From SAR202 cluster bacterium (GTDB lineage: Bacteria > Chloroflexota > Dehalococcoidia > Lucifugimonadales > UBA826), in the NCBI GenBank assembly GCA_009392815.1, contig VFFS01000067.1, forward strand, positions 1 through 56,306: a stretch of 56,306 nt of DNA. The letters are read 5' to 3'. Position 1 is the first letter of the stretch. Every line of letters starts with the position of its first letter. Positions 19,062 to 27,847 of this stretch are shown here, piece after piece. A program made the translations under genes and the position numbers. Below the pieces are notes generated by a model, which saw nothing but the letters and a program-made list of their open reading frames with translations, ran no database searches and had not been told where the DNA came from.

Positions 19062-20702
19062 TTAAAATGTAGAACGTCGATCTTCCATATTAGAGTGAAC
19101 ATCTATTAAAACAGTTTTACCTTCTGCATTTAATTGCTTCGCCTGTTCCAGAGCCCCTGCTACATCTTCGGGCTTAGTGACTGTAATTCCAACAGCCCCT
19201 AGGCCTTCCGCAATTTTAGTGTAATCACCGGTCATATAAGTTGTTCCAAAAGACTCCCGTGCGGTGGGATATCCCCCAGGGTAGGTGGCCATACCACCAT
19301 TGTTGAGAACTATAGTTGTGATGGGGGCACCCGCTCTTACTGAAGTCTCAATATCAAGACCAGACATACCAAACGCTCCGTCTCCCATTATATTGAGACA
19401 AAACTTGTCAGGACAGGCAATCTTAACCCCTGTCATTAGTGGAATCCCGTAGCCCAAATGAGTAGTTTTACCCCAGCCAACATAACTATGAGGAACTGTG
19501 CCTGGATAAAAAGGCATGATAATGTCCCTAGGAGCACCAGCATCGTGAGTCACAATACTGTTCTCTTGATCCAATACATTGATTAGTTCTCCTACAACCC
19601 TATACGGACTTATGGGAGTTTCATCAGTCGCTAATACGTCATTCCACTTTGACATCCAATCATCATGGACAGCCTTTATTTCATCCTGTACGCCGGTTGA
19701 GTTTTTTCTTCCTTCATTACCTATTTGGGATTTCACTTCCTCAACGAGCATCTGAAGAGTTAATTTGGTATCACCAACAAGACCACAGTCAACATTAAAA
19801 TCCTTATTTAAATCAGCAATAGTTTCGGTATTATGGATCATTATTTTTCCATCTGGAATTGGTTGACCATAACTCGTTCGTGTAAGGCTAGTCCCAACTC
19901 CGAAAAGTACGTCTGACTCTTGCAACCAGGTCCTTGCCTCAAGACTTGTAGCACCACTGCCCGATCCCAAAGATAATGGGTGCCTCTGGTCAAAACCAGA
20001 CTTCCCAGGCATAGTGCAATAAACTGGAATATCTGTTAATTCAGCAAATTCTGTCAGTTCTGCTGACGCGTCGGCCATAAGCGTTCCCATACCCGACCAT
20101 ATTACCGGCTTTTTAGCTGAAAGAAGTAGCTCAACAGCCCTGGTTACATCTCCTGATGACGGAGCAGACCGGTATCTCTTTGGTGGGGTATAAGCTGAAA
20201 CAATAGCGTCATCAACATCCATCTCACCTACATCAGCAGGTATTTCGACAATAACAGGACCAGGCCTGCCATTCCTCAATGCATGAAATGCACGTCTCAT
20301 TACCGATGCAACTTGAGAGGGTTGATATAAAACCTCAGCAGAGACTGAAACAGAAGCGTAGGTCCGCGCAGGAGAAAAATTCGGCTTCACTGACCTCTGG
20401 TTCACTGCAGGTCCCCCGGGTAGATAGAGAATAGGCACATTATCTGCATAAGCCTGTGCCAAACCACCCATTGTATTTTCTGAACCTGGCCCACCTTGAG
20501 TTATAAGAACTCCAAACTCATCCCTGTTCCTCATACGGCTGAAACCGTCTACAGCCATTGCTGCTCCCCGTTCTTGACGGAACATGATCGGATTAATGCC
20601 TGCTTCTGCAACAGCTTCAATAAGGTTGTTTGAAGGAAAGCATCCTGCCCACTTTACTCCTTCTTCGCGAAGAATACGCGCCACAGCATCAAGTACTTTC
20701 AT
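19062..20702 (-). CDS. Thiamine-diphosphate-dependent enzyme, acetolactate synthase-like
   Basis: A 546-aa enzyme with the three-domain layout of acetolactate synthase, benzoylformate decarboxylase and oxalyl-CoA decarboxylase. The catalytic Glu that activates the cofactor lies in FRQERGAAMAVDG. The TPP/Mg motif begins at IMGDGAFGMS and closes with IVLNNGGMA. No regulatory small subunit or branched-chain amino-acid genes are near, so a catabolic decarboxylase or carboligase is as likely as IlvB. The reading frame extends upstream to 20837, but the ATG at 20702 has AGGAGGAAC six bases before it and gives the normal family start. The gene is divergent from the F420-type oxidoreductase. Confidence 0.85.
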   Translation of the reverse strand: MKVLDAVARILREEGVKWAGCFPSNNLIEAVAEAGINPIMFRQERGAAMAVDGFSRMRNRDEFGVLITQGGPGSENTMGGLAQAYADNVPILYLPGGPAVNQRSVKPNFSPARTYASVSVSAEVLYQPSQVASVMRRAFHALRNGRPGPVIVEIPADVGEMDVDDAIVSAYTPPKRYRSAPSSGDVTRAVELLLSAKKPVIWSGMGTLMADASAELTEFAELTDIPVYCTMPGKSGFDQRHPLSLGSGSGATSLEARTWLQESDVLFGVGTSLTRTSYGQPIPDGKIMIHNTETIADLNKDFNVDCGLVGDTKLTLQMLVEEVKSQIGNEGRKNSTGVQDEIKAVHDDWMSKWNDVLATDETPISPYRVVGELINVLDQENSIVTHDAGAPRDIIMPFYPGTVPHSYVGWGKTTHLGYGIPLMTGVKIACPDKFCLNIMGDGAFGMSGLDIETSVRAGAPITTIVLNNGGMATYPGGYPTARESFGTTYMTGDYTKIAEGLGAVGITVTKPEDVAGALEQAKQLNAEGKTVLIDVHSNMEDRRSTF

Positions 20703-20749
20703 TAGAGTTCCTCCTAAATTTATCAATGTATAAGCTAGCGCTTTACTAA

Positions 20750-20780
20750 CGCCACTGTTGTGCCTAAACAGGCATAGGCG
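20750..20780. repeat. Nested inverted repeat in the divergent intergenic region
   Basis: Between the TPP enzyme and the F420-type oxidoreductase. The inner repeat TGCCT-AAAC-AGGCA (20761-20774) is perfect, and an outer CGCC/GGCG pair flanks it. It could be an operator or a leader hairpin of the TPP enzyme mRNA. It does not resemble a TPP riboswitch. Confidence 0.4.
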
Positions 20781-20874
20781 CAAGGCGCAAGCACCATTGT
20801 AGAATGCACATTTATGCTTAGCAAGTTTAAGAGCCATTCATACAACAAATGATGTGCTACGATCACACGAGAAT

Positions 20875-21291
20875 ATGAATGGAATTGACAAAAACATTGC
20901 AGAACTACTCCACCCTGATATGGTTGTGGATATTACTACTCGGGGTAGAAAAACAGGGCTGCAACGACGGATAGAAATTTGGGCACACTACCTGGAAGGT
21001 AGAATTTTTTTGGCTTCCCGGCCAGGACGTAGAAGCTGGCACGCAAATTTGATTGAGCACCCTGAATTTATATTTCACGTTAAAGAAATACAGAAGGTAG
21101 ATATATTGGCGAAAGCCAATCCTCTGTTTGAAAAATATGACAGATATCAAGCATTGAAATTGATTAAAAATGAGACCCGGTTCCAAGAAAGGATAAATAT
21201 GGTCACAGAGGATTGGATATTGGGAAGTTGTATCGTGGAAGTTTTTTTAACTTCTACCTATACAGAAAAACTACCTGAGACATTTTCGTGA
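20875..21291 (+). CDS. Deazaflavin (F420)-dependent nitroreductase-family protein
   Basis: A 138-aa protein of the DDN/F420 split-barrel family. Signatures are DITTRGRKTGLQRRIEIW and the GRRSWHANLIEHPEFIFHV stretch, where Arg, Ser and Trp line the cofactor pocket in relatives. Members reduce or oxidise small molecules with F420H2 or bind related flavins. A GTG at 20854 would add seven residues; the ATG at 20875 is the more normal start. The stop overlaps the GTG start of birA (GTGA), so the two are translationally coupled. Confidence 0.75.
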   Translation: MNGIDKNIAELLHPDMVVDITTRGRKTGLQRRIEIWAHYLEGRIFLASRPGRRSWHANLIEHPEFIFHVKEIQKVDILAKANPLFEKYDRYQALKLIKNETRFQERINMVTEDWILGSCIVEVFLTSTYTEKLPETFS

Positions 21292-22085
21292 TTATTGGAT
21301 GTGCTATTCACCATATTAATGAGACTGGCTCAACAATGGATGATTGCCGTGCTCTGGCCCGCAAGGGTGCTCCCGAAGGAACTGTTGTAGCAGCTAACCA
21401 TCAAGGATCTGGACGAGGTAGGTTCAAAAGAAGCTGGGTATCCCAACAAGGCACTAATATCCAAGCATCCATATTAGTACGGCCAAAAATGTCGCAACTA
21501 CCCTACCTAAATATGGTTGCAGCATTAGCCGCTTCAGATACATCGCAACAAATATCTGACATTAAAGCAGAAATAAAGTGGCCTAATGATATACAGATAT
21601 ATGGCAAAAAACTTTGTGGGATTCTTATTGAGTCAGAAATCTCTGGATCTGAGATTGACTTCTGTGTGATAGGCATTGGTTTCAATGTCAACATGAACAC
21701 TTCTGAAAATTCAGAAATTGCGGAGATTGCCACCAGCCTTAGAAAAATTGGCGGAAAAGATGTAAACAGAAATTTCACCATTAGAACCCTGTTACAGAAA
21801 ATGGACTACTACTATCACATGGTAAAAAAAGAACAGTCATTAACAAAATTATGGGAATCCCGCTTGAACACTCTAGGTAAGAAAATAACCATTTCTTTTC
21901 CCGGTACCAATAGACATGGCGTAACCGGAACAGCGAAATCTATTAATGAAAATGGTTCTTTAAATGTGTTATTGGACAACGGCTCAACATTTGTGGCTTC
22001 AGCAGGGGAAGTAACACTTCAGACGAAAATAGATATGAAAAATGATCTTGCACCATCAGACAATGCTAAACCTACGGAGCTGTGA
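21288..22085 (+). CDS. birA: Biotin--[acetyl-CoA-carboxylase] ligase
   Basis: Joins biotin to the carrier protein of acyl-CoA carboxylases. This 265-aa form lacks the N-terminal DNA-binding domain of E. coli BirA, so it is a ligase only. ETGSTMDDCRALA begins the catalytic domain; the biotinyl-AMP loop is GSGRGRFKRSW, followed by KWPNDIQIYGKKLCGIL. A small C-terminal SH3-like domain ends the protein. The GTG start overlaps the stop of the upstream oxidoreductase. Confidence 0.92.
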   Translation: MIIGCAIHHINETGSTMDDCRALARKGAPEGTVVAANHQGSGRGRFKRSWVSQQGTNIQASILVRPKMSQLPYLNMVAALAASDTSQQISDIKAEIKWPNDIQIYGKKLCGILIESEISGSEIDFCVIGIGFNVNMNTSENSEIAEIATSLRKIGGKDVNRNFTIRTLLQKMDYYYHMVKKEQSLTKLWESRLNTLGKKITISFPGTNRHGVTGTAKSINENGSLNVLLDNGSTFVASAGEVTLQTKIDMKNDLAPSDNAKPTEL

Positions 22086-22098
22086 ATTCTAAACAAGC

Positions 22099-22368
22099 TC
22101 AGTTAAACGCCCGGGCCACTACGGTCCTGACGACATGAAGCAAAATTAATGCAACGATGGGAGAAAAATCAAACATACCTGTCTTGGGAAGAACTCGACG
22201 GATTGGGCCCAGAATCGGTTCCGTAACCGCGAATATGAGTCTCAAAAAAGGCATTAAGAAACTATCAGGCCCAACACTTATCCAAGACAAAAGAACCCTT
22301 GCCAATATCCCGAAGTAAAGAACCGTAGCAAGTATATTTAGAAAATGTCCAACAAACTGAAGCCCCAT
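22099..22368 (-). CDS. YggT family membrane protein
   Basis: An 89-aa protein with two hydrophobic segments and the family motif ARVLLSWISVGPD followed by EPILGPIRRVLP. YggT proteins often sit beside proC and near ftsZ and have been linked to membrane or division functions, but the role is not settled. It starts one base after the stop of proC and is the last gene of the minus-strand run. Confidence 0.88.
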   Translation of the reverse strand: MGLQFVGHFLNILATVLYFGILARVLLSWISVGPDSFLMPFLRLIFAVTEPILGPIRRVLPKTGMFDFSPIVALILLHVVRTVVARAFN

Positions 22369-22369
22369 C

Positions 22370-23170
22370 CTATCCGCCCAATTCTAGGGATCGATCATAT
22401 GCAGATCTCACAGCTTTTATCACTGATGCCCTGAAACCCTCATCTTCCATTGAAACTAATGCTTCAATAGTAGTCCCTCCTGGCGAAGTCACCATATCCT
22501 TCAAGTCTGCTGGATGTTTCCCACTTTGCTTAACCAATTCTGAACTACCCAAAATGGTCTGCAAAACTAACCTTCTAGACATATCTCTCGACATTCCAAG
22601 ATAAACACCAGAGTCTATGAGAGATTCGATAAATAAGAAAACGTATGCTGGCCCACTTCCACTCAGTGCGGTTGCCATATCAACAAACTTCTCATCCTCT
22701 ACATGAACCTCGTCCCCTAACGTGCCTAGTATTTGACCTAGAAATAACCTATCCGACTCTGAGACAGAGTCTGTCGAATACCAAACTGACATCCCCTGGC
22801 CAATTTGAGCAGGGGTATTTGGCATTATTCTGATCACAGAATTATGAGACAACCCTTCTTTTATGGTCCCCGATGTAACCCCAGCGACAATAGATGCCAC
22901 ACATCTATCATTGGAAATATTTCCATTCAAATCTGACAATACATATGGCAGAATTTGCGGTTTAACAGCAAGAATTATGATTCCATCCCCATCAAGAATT
23001 AAATCATTAGATTCGACGGTTTTTATTTCATATTCAGACTCGAGATAAAGTCTCCGTTCCTTCATGGGATCACTAACCATTAAATCGCCAGGATTGGACA
23101 ACCCAGCATTAATAATGCCCTTAATAAGAGCCTCGGCCATAACACCACCGCCAACAAATGTAATACCCAT
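22370..23170 (-). CDS. proC: Pyrroline-5-carboxylate reductase
   Basis: Last step of proline synthesis: NAD(P)H-dependent reduction of pyrroline-5-carboxylate. The protein has 266 aa with the Rossmann start ITFVGGGVMAEALI. The conserved VIRIMPNTPAQIGQGM and the C-terminal catalytic segment ALSGSGPAYVFLFIESL are present, as is DMVTSPGGTTIEAL. It lies between pdxA (39 bases upstream) and yggT on the same strand. Confidence 0.95.
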   Translation of the reverse strand: MGITFVGGGVMAEALIKGIINAGLSNPGDLMVSDPMKERRLYLESEYEIKTVESNDLILDGDGIIILAVKPQILPYVLSDLNGNISNDRCVASIVAGVTSGTIKEGLSHNSVIRIMPNTPAQIGQGMSVWYSTDSVSESDRLFLGQILGTLGDEVHVEDEKFVDMATALSGSGPAYVFLFIESLIDSGVYLGMSRDMSRRLVLQTILGSSELVKQSGKHPADLKDMVTSPGGTTIEALVSMEDEGFRASVIKAVRSAYDRSLELGG

Positions 23171-23209
23171 ATTTATATTCTACTACTCACTCCATTATTG
23201 GATGACGCT

Positions 23210-24214
23210 CTACGGAAGAATACGATCACTCGCTATCGACATAGCTACTTTTATCGATTCCATCATACTAATATGATCTGCAACCCCTTTCCCAGCTATG
23301 TCGAAAGCGGTTCCATGGTCCACTGATGTCCGGACGAATGGTAAACCCAGATTAACGCTAACACTTCTCTGCCAGTCATAAACTTTGATAGGAATATGAC
23401 CCTGATCGTGATACATGGCAATACATACATCGAATTTCCCATCTATGTTTTGATTGAAAACAGTATCGGCAGGAACAGGACCTACAACATCAATTCCAAG
23501 AGACTGTGCCTCTTTCACCGCTGGTGTTATTTGGAGTTCTTCTTCGTCTCCCAAAAGGCCTCCGTCACTGGAATGAGGATTAAGTGCAGAAACACCTATT
23601 TTAGGATTTGGCCATCCCCATTTCTTAAAATATTCGTCCGTTAGGACTAACTTCGCTAATACATTTTCTTTTGTTACGTAGTCACAAGCGACTCGAAGGG
23701 ATCTATGGGTAGTTAGATGGACAACACGAAGAACACCTGACATAAGCATAGTTGCAACTTGATCCGATTCCGTCTGACGCTGAAATATCTCCATGTGGCC
23801 AATATCTTTGAACCCAGCAAGGCTACAAGCTTCCTTATTAATCGGAGCTGTACTTATAGCCTGAACAGCCCCAGAAGCCGCAAGCTCTCCTGCTTTAAGA
23901 ATCCACTCTACTGACGCCCTTCCAGAATCAGACGAGAGGGATCCGTATTGAATATTGGCAAAATCTAGATTCCCAAGATCAAGTACATCAACAACGCCAT
24001 AGTCTCCATTGATATCTTCAAGAGACTTGGCAGACCTTGCCTTTATCTCAGAACCAATTATTCTTAAAGCATCATTCATAGCCTCGGTATTCCCAACAAC
24101 AAAAGGACGACACTTTTCGTATATCTCAGATTCAATGAGAGTTTTCGCTGTAACCTCAGGGCCAATACCGGCTGCGTCGCCCATGGTAATCGCGAGATAA
24201 GGCCTTTCACTCAT
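23210..24214 (-). CDS. pdxA: 4-hydroxythreonine-4-phosphate dehydrogenase family protein
   Basis: A 334-aa PdxA-family NAD-dependent dehydrogenase. The start YLAITMGDAAGIGPEV is diagnostic. The metal-binding His residues are in GHMEIFQRQ, in CIAMYHDQGHIPIK and in SVDHGTAFDIAG. PdxA makes the pyridoxal phosphate precursor; the close PdxA2 group oxidises 4-phospho-D-threonate or erythronate in sugar-acid catabolism. With no pdxJ here and several sugar-acid genes in the window, PdxA2 cannot be excluded. AAGGAGGG lies six bases before the ATG. Confidence 0.85.
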   Translation of the reverse strand: MSERPYLAITMGDAAGIGPEVTAKTLIESEIYEKCRPFVVGNTEAMNDALRIIGSEIKARSAKSLEDINGDYGVVDVLDLGNLDFANIQYGSLSSDSGRASVEWILKAGELAASGAVQAISTAPINKEACSLAGFKDIGHMEIFQRQTESDQVATMLMSGVLRVVHLTTHRSLRVACDYVTKENVLAKLVLTDEYFKKWGWPNPKIGVSALNPHSSDGGLLGDEEELQITPAVKEAQSLGIDVVGPVPADTVFNQNIDGKFDVCIAMYHDQGHIPIKVYDWQRSVSVNLGLPFVRTSVDHGTAFDIAGKGVADHISMMESIKVAMSIASDRILP

Positions 24215-24258
24215 TAAAGTCCCTCCTTAAGATCAGACGTTAGTTTGGACAAATTGTA

Positions 24259-24297
24259 AAGGGGCCACTCTCAGGTATGGACCAGGAGTAACCCCTT
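24259..24297 (-). terminator. Hairpin between nrdJ and pdxA
   Basis: Imperfect long hairpin: outer AAGGGG/CCCCTT, then ACTC/GAGT and GGT/ACC around a four-base loop. It lies 35 bases past the nrdJ stop on the minus strand. The downstream side is AT-rich (TACAATTT) but lacks a true T-run, so termination or attenuation before pdxA is inferred. Confidence 0.5.
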
Positions 24298-24331
24298 CAT
24301 AAAAAACCACAACTATTTGGATAATTACTAC

Positions 24332-26800
24332 TTATTCACACTTATTGTAACCACAGTCAGGGCAGCTCAAACAACCCTCTTGATGCAATAAATATCCAGA
24401 ACATTCCGGACACTTAGCACCCGTAGGAACATTAATTGATTCACCTTGATCATCGCCAGCCGAATCCACGGAAGACGGAAATAATCCTAGTTGGGCGGAA
24501 CTACCTGCCATAGAGACACTTCCACTGCCTACTTCCTTCTCTATTAAATGTCTACTCAACGCCAGCGCAACCGCATCTGGAGCTGACCTAACTAAAGTTC
24601 CACCATCCCATGCAGGATCACATGTTATTCCTTTAAGCTGATCAACAATCTGACTAGGATCAATACCAGATCGCAATCCCAATGAAGCCAAACGAGCAAT
24701 CGCCTCTAAATAGGCGGAGTCACATCCACCAGCCTTACCTAAGTGGGCAAAGACTTCAAAGGGATGTCCTTCGTCATCAAATGTTAGATTTACGAACATT
24801 GTCCCATGACCAGTTCTGACTCTGTCGGTTACCCCCATAACAGAAACAGGTCTTTGACGAGGAACTTTCAAATGGTCCTCCGGATCCTCCTCACTTTCAT
24901 TAGAGGCTCCCGTCTCCAAAACCTGCATAGACTTTGAACCATCTCTGTAAACGGTTACAGCCTTACATCCGGTCTCCCATGCAAGTCTGTAAGCGTCTTT
25001 AACATCTTGTATCGAAGCCGAGTTAGGTAAGTTAATCGTTTTAGAAACGGAGTTTGTGACATGCTTCTGCCAAATAGCCTGCATTTTGACATGTGCCTCG
25101 GCTGAAATCTTCATCGCAGTCCGATAAACCGCAGAATCCAACCCCTGATCCCCCATAATTATCTCAGCGTTATCCGGATCTTCGATGATCTTTTCAAGGA
25201 TTTTCCTGGCTTCATCCTCCGACCCGAGAGCATCTTTTAGACTTTGAAAAACGGAGGCTGGCGAATCCATTAACTTAGAGCTGGTACCTTCGTGATCGGT
25301 CCAAAGTACATTAGACCACCATGCCATTGCAAAATGAGGCTCTATACCACTTGAACAGCCCGCTATACGACTTATTGTTCCTGTCGGAGCTATCGTTATT
25401 ACACTAGAGTTACGTACGGGTGGCATACCCCACTCTTTCAATGCAGAATTCTCATATTGAGGAAAAGGGCCACGTTCTTCGGCAATCTTAGCCGACTCGT
25501 CCCATGCGGTGGAGTTCAGAAATGCTCCTAGTTTATCTGCAAGTTCCAAAGCCTCATCTGAATCATATGACAGTCCAAGGCGAACCAGAGAGTCAGCCCA
25601 ACCCATGACCCCAAGCCCTATTCTTCTTGTGTCAAGATTGACCTCCCTCAATTTGGCCAAAGGAAAGGAGTTAACCTCAATTACATCGTTTAAGAAACGA
25701 ACAGCCAACCGAGTCGTATCTTCCAATAAATCCCAATCAAAGTCTGTACCATTGATATGGAGATCTAGGTTTATTGAGCCAAGACAGCAGTTACTGTAAT
25801 TTTCAAGAAACTCTTCTCCACACGGATTACTAGTTTTTATCTTCCCCATTTGTGGATTGGGAGCCGTTTCCCACACTCTATCAACAAACACTACTCCTGG
25901 ATCTCCAGTCTTCCATGCTGACTCAGCTATATCATCCCAGAGATCTTTAGCCCTTACAGTGGCGACAACTTCATTAACAGGGCCATCACCTGTGTCTCTA
26001 GGAGTCACAAGAGCGAAATCTTCGTCATTATCTACGGCTTTCATAAACTCATCTGTAATTTGAACAGATATATTAAAATTTTGAAGGGTATCGTCATCGT
26101 CCTTACAGTGTATAAATTCCTCAATATCAGGATGAGAAATTATCAATTGACCCATATGGGCACCAAGCCTAAAAGCACCCTGTGTAAGAGTCGCCCCAAC
26201 AGATGAATAGAGCTTCATAACAGCTATAGGCCCACAGGCCTGACCATGTGTGGTAGAAATTCTATCTTTTTTTGGTCTTAGATCAGAAAGTCCGAACCCT
26301 ATGCCTCCTCCCCATTTCTCAATCATGGCTGCATCATTAGCAACCTTCATAATTGATTCAATGTTGTCTTCAGGAGAAACCACAAAACATGCGGAGAGGC
26401 AACCTCTCCCTGTTCCAGCATTAACGATAGTCGGTGAATTCGGCAAAAACTTCAACGTCGACATTTTTTCGAAATATCTTTGTTCATACTCAGCTCGCTT
26501 AGCCTCTGGTTGACCCAACGCAATTGCTCTTGAGACCCTCTCAAACAAGCCTTTGACATCCTCTATAGGCTCTCCATCATCACCTCTACGAATGTAACGT
26601 TTTTCGATAATAAATCTAGCGTTATCTGACAAGGACAACCCGTCACCAATAACCTCATCTTCAATCTCTACCCCTCCCCCTTTTAAGTTATTGGTCACAG
26701 CGGCTGCAACATCGCCAGTTACGCCCGCAGACTCAAGGGCTTTTACAACCTCATCAATAACGCCCTCACTACCATCACCAAAAATCGTTTCCTGGGCCAT
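24332..26800 (-). CDS. nrdJ: Adenosylcobalamin-dependent (class II) ribonucleoside-diphosphate reductase
   Basis: Makes deoxyribonucleotides using a B12-derived radical and therefore works with or without oxygen. The protein has 822 aa. The radical Cys327 is in NPCGEEF, and the redox pair is formed by a Cys in CLSACFV (134/138) and one in CCLGSINL (338/339). A TSCPD domain follows after about residue 680. A C-terminal zinc-ribbon-like tail has KCPECSGY and SCPDCGYNKCE, the latter probably passing electrons from thioredoxin. AGAGGTGAG lies just upstream of the ATG. It is co-transcribed with nrdR, which lies 129 bases upstream. Confidence 0.96.
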   Translation of the reverse strand: MAQETIFGDGSEGVIDEVVKALESAGVTGDVAAAVTNNLKGGGVEIEDEVIGDGLSLSDNARFIIEKRYIRRGDDGEPIEDVKGLFERVSRAIALGQPEAKRAEYEQRYFEKMSTLKFLPNSPTIVNAGTGRGCLSACFVVSPEDNIESIMKVANDAAMIEKWGGGIGFGLSDLRPKKDRISTTHGQACGPIAVMKLYSSVGATLTQGAFRLGAHMGQLIISHPDIEEFIHCKDDDDTLQNFNISVQITDEFMKAVDNDEDFALVTPRDTGDGPVNEVVATVRAKDLWDDIAESAWKTGDPGVVFVDRVWETAPNPQMGKIKTSNPCGEEFLENYSNCCLGSINLDLHINGTDFDWDLLEDTTRLAVRFLNDVIEVNSFPLAKLREVNLDTRRIGLGVMGWADSLVRLGLSYDSDEALELADKLGAFLNSTAWDESAKIAEERGPFPQYENSALKEWGMPPVRNSSVITIAPTGTISRIAGCSSGIEPHFAMAWWSNVLWTDHEGTSSKLMDSPASVFQSLKDALGSEDEARKILEKIIEDPDNAEIIMGDQGLDSAVYRTAMKISAEAHVKMQAIWQKHVTNSVSKTINLPNSASIQDVKDAYRLAWETGCKAVTVYRDGSKSMQVLETGASNESEEDPEDHLKVPRQRPVSVMGVTDRVRTGHGTMFVNLTFDDEGHPFEVFAHLGKAGGCDSAYLEAIARLASLGLRSGIDPSQIVDQLKGITCDPAWDGGTLVRSAPDAVALALSRHLIEKEVGSGSVSMAGSSAQLGLFPSSVDSAGDDQGESINVPTGAKCPECSGYLLHQEGCLSCPDCGYNKCE

Positions 26801-26929
26801 TAGTTACTCACCTCTCTTTTATTTTCTTGCTCTAGGCAGCATTCCAGTATTACAGATTCTGACTCTACACCAGACACAAACATTATCAGATTTAGAACAT
26901 TTGTACCAAACCGGTCCCATAGTTCTCTA

Positions 26930-27493
26930 TTAACTTCCGGGGTCAGTAACCTTCCTCTTCGGTTTTCTTCCCCTCCGTCTCTTGCCTGGAACAGTAAGCT
27001 CATCATCTTCAAGAAAAGAGAGTTGATTACTCTCTTCATCCGGAAGTCCAGGATCCAACAACGCTTCCACTTCTTCTTTAAAGCTCTCTATGTCTCTAAA
27101 GTCTCTGTAAACACTTGCAAACCTTATATAAGCAACTCTATCTAAATTTCTTAACCTATCCATCACCAACTCACCAATTACTCTGGAAGGAATTTCGGCT
27201 CTTCCAGCATTTGCGAGCTGGGCCTCTATCTCATCAATCACTTTATCAATACTTCCTATGGGAAGAGGCCTTTTTGCACAAGCACTTTTCACACTTGCCC
27301 ACAATTTTTCCCGGTCAAATTCCTCTCTACGACCATCACGCTTCGCAATAAGAAGTGCTCTAGTCTGTACCCTCTCATAAGTGGTAAATCTAAGACCGCA
27401 CCTCAGGCATTCTCGGCGACGGCGCACGCTATCGCTCGAGTCTCTAGAATCGATCACTTTCGAGTTGTCATTATTACAAAATGGGCAATACAT
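26930..27493 (-). CDS. nrdR: Transcriptional repressor NrdR with basic C-terminal extension
   Basis: ATP/dATP-sensing repressor of ribonucleotide reductase genes. The zinc ribbon uses CPFC (3-6) and CLRC (29-32). An ATP-cone domain follows (about 46-136), including KRDGRREEF. At 187 aa it is some 30 residues longer than usual. The extra tail begins with an acidic stretch and ends in KRRRGRKPKRK (171-181), an AT-hook-like basic patch. Tandem NrdR boxes overlap its own promoter, so it should be autoregulated together with nrdJ. No clear Shine-Dalgarno precedes the ATG. Confidence 0.95.
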   Translation of the reverse strand: MYCPFCNNDNSKVIDSRDSSDSVRRRRECLRCGLRFTTYERVQTRALLIAKRDGRREEFDREKLWASVKSACAKRPLPIGSIDKVIDEIEAQLANAGRAEIPSRVIGELVMDRLRNLDRVAYIRFASVYRDFRDIESFKEEVEALLDPGLPDEESNQLSFLEDDELTVPGKRRRGRKPKRKVTDPGS

Positions 27494-27563
27494 AAACTAG
27501 AAGAAGAACCTCTTTTCGGGATACTCGAGCAGCGCTAGAAGCAGTGACAAAGCAACCAAGAAC

Positions 27564-27579
27564 ACACTATCTATCGTGT
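27564..27579 (-). promoter_or_regulatory. NrdR box 1
   Basis: A 16-base palindromic element, ACACTATCTATCGTGT on the plus strand, matching 14 of 16 positions of the NrdR box consensus acaCwAtATaTwGtgt. It lies just downstream of the predicted -10 of nrdR. Confidence 0.8.
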
Positions 27580-27589
27580 AACGAATCCG

Positions 27590-27618
27590 AATCTACACCA
27601 CATATTGAGGTGTGTCAA
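27590..27618 (-). promoter_or_regulatory. nrdR-nrdJ promoter (-35 TTGACA, 17 bp, -10 TAGATT)
   Basis: On the minus strand a perfect -35 hexamer (27613-27618) and a -10 TAGATT (27590-27595) are separated by exactly 17 bases. NrdR box 2 fills the spacer and box 1 lies downstream, the layout of a directly repressed promoter. The leader to nrdR is about 90 nt. Confidence 0.75.
27595..27610 (-). promoter_or_regulatory. NrdR box 2
   Basis: A weaker copy, ACACCACATATTGAGG on the plus strand, with 12 of 16 consensus matches. Start-to-start distance from box 1 is 31 bases (15-base gap), close to three helical turns, as expected for paired NrdR boxes bound on one face of the DNA. Confidence 0.65.
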
Positions 27619-27779
27619 TAAACGTCTCAAGGCAAAAAAGGGACCAGTTTTTTTCAGATTCCGAAACATACCAACCGGCTAGGCACAAACATAAAAATTA
27701 TCAGGAATTTGAAGACGTGATCACATTTTGAAAAGCTATATGTGGGTAAAAACCCTACCGAAGGAATCACATAACACAA

Positions 27780-27813
27780 CTCGGTGCCAAACCTTTAAGG
27801 ACAAGACACCGAG
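27780..27813 (-). terminator. Hairpin downstream of ftsZ
   Basis: Seven-pair stem CTCGGTG/CACCGAG with a 20-base loop that can itself form CCTT/AAGG. It lies 35 bases past the ftsZ stop. The U-tract is weak (TTGTGTT), so it is a probable but imperfect terminator of rsmH-ftsA-ftsZ. Confidence 0.55.
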
Positions 27814-27847
27814 CAGTTGAATTTTACCTATTTTTGAATCTATATCC

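Larger units (their letters stand above)
27494..27847. other. 354-base intergenic region between ftsZ and nrdR
   Basis: Contains no credible gene. From the ftsZ side it holds a hairpin (27780-27813), an AT-rich stretch without recognised elements, then the nrdR promoter and tandem NrdR boxes (27564-27618). Confidence 0.85.

Noticed and set aside
20703-20853. TPP riboswitch before the thiamine-diphosphate enzyme
   Set aside because: No CTGAGA or ACCTGA core; only a simple inverted repeat.
26800-27039. A 79-codon minus-strand frame between and over the nrdR end, ending on the nrdJ start
   Set aside because: Two thirds of it overlaps nrdR in another frame, there is no good ribosome site, and the composition is not protein-like; treated as a chance frame.
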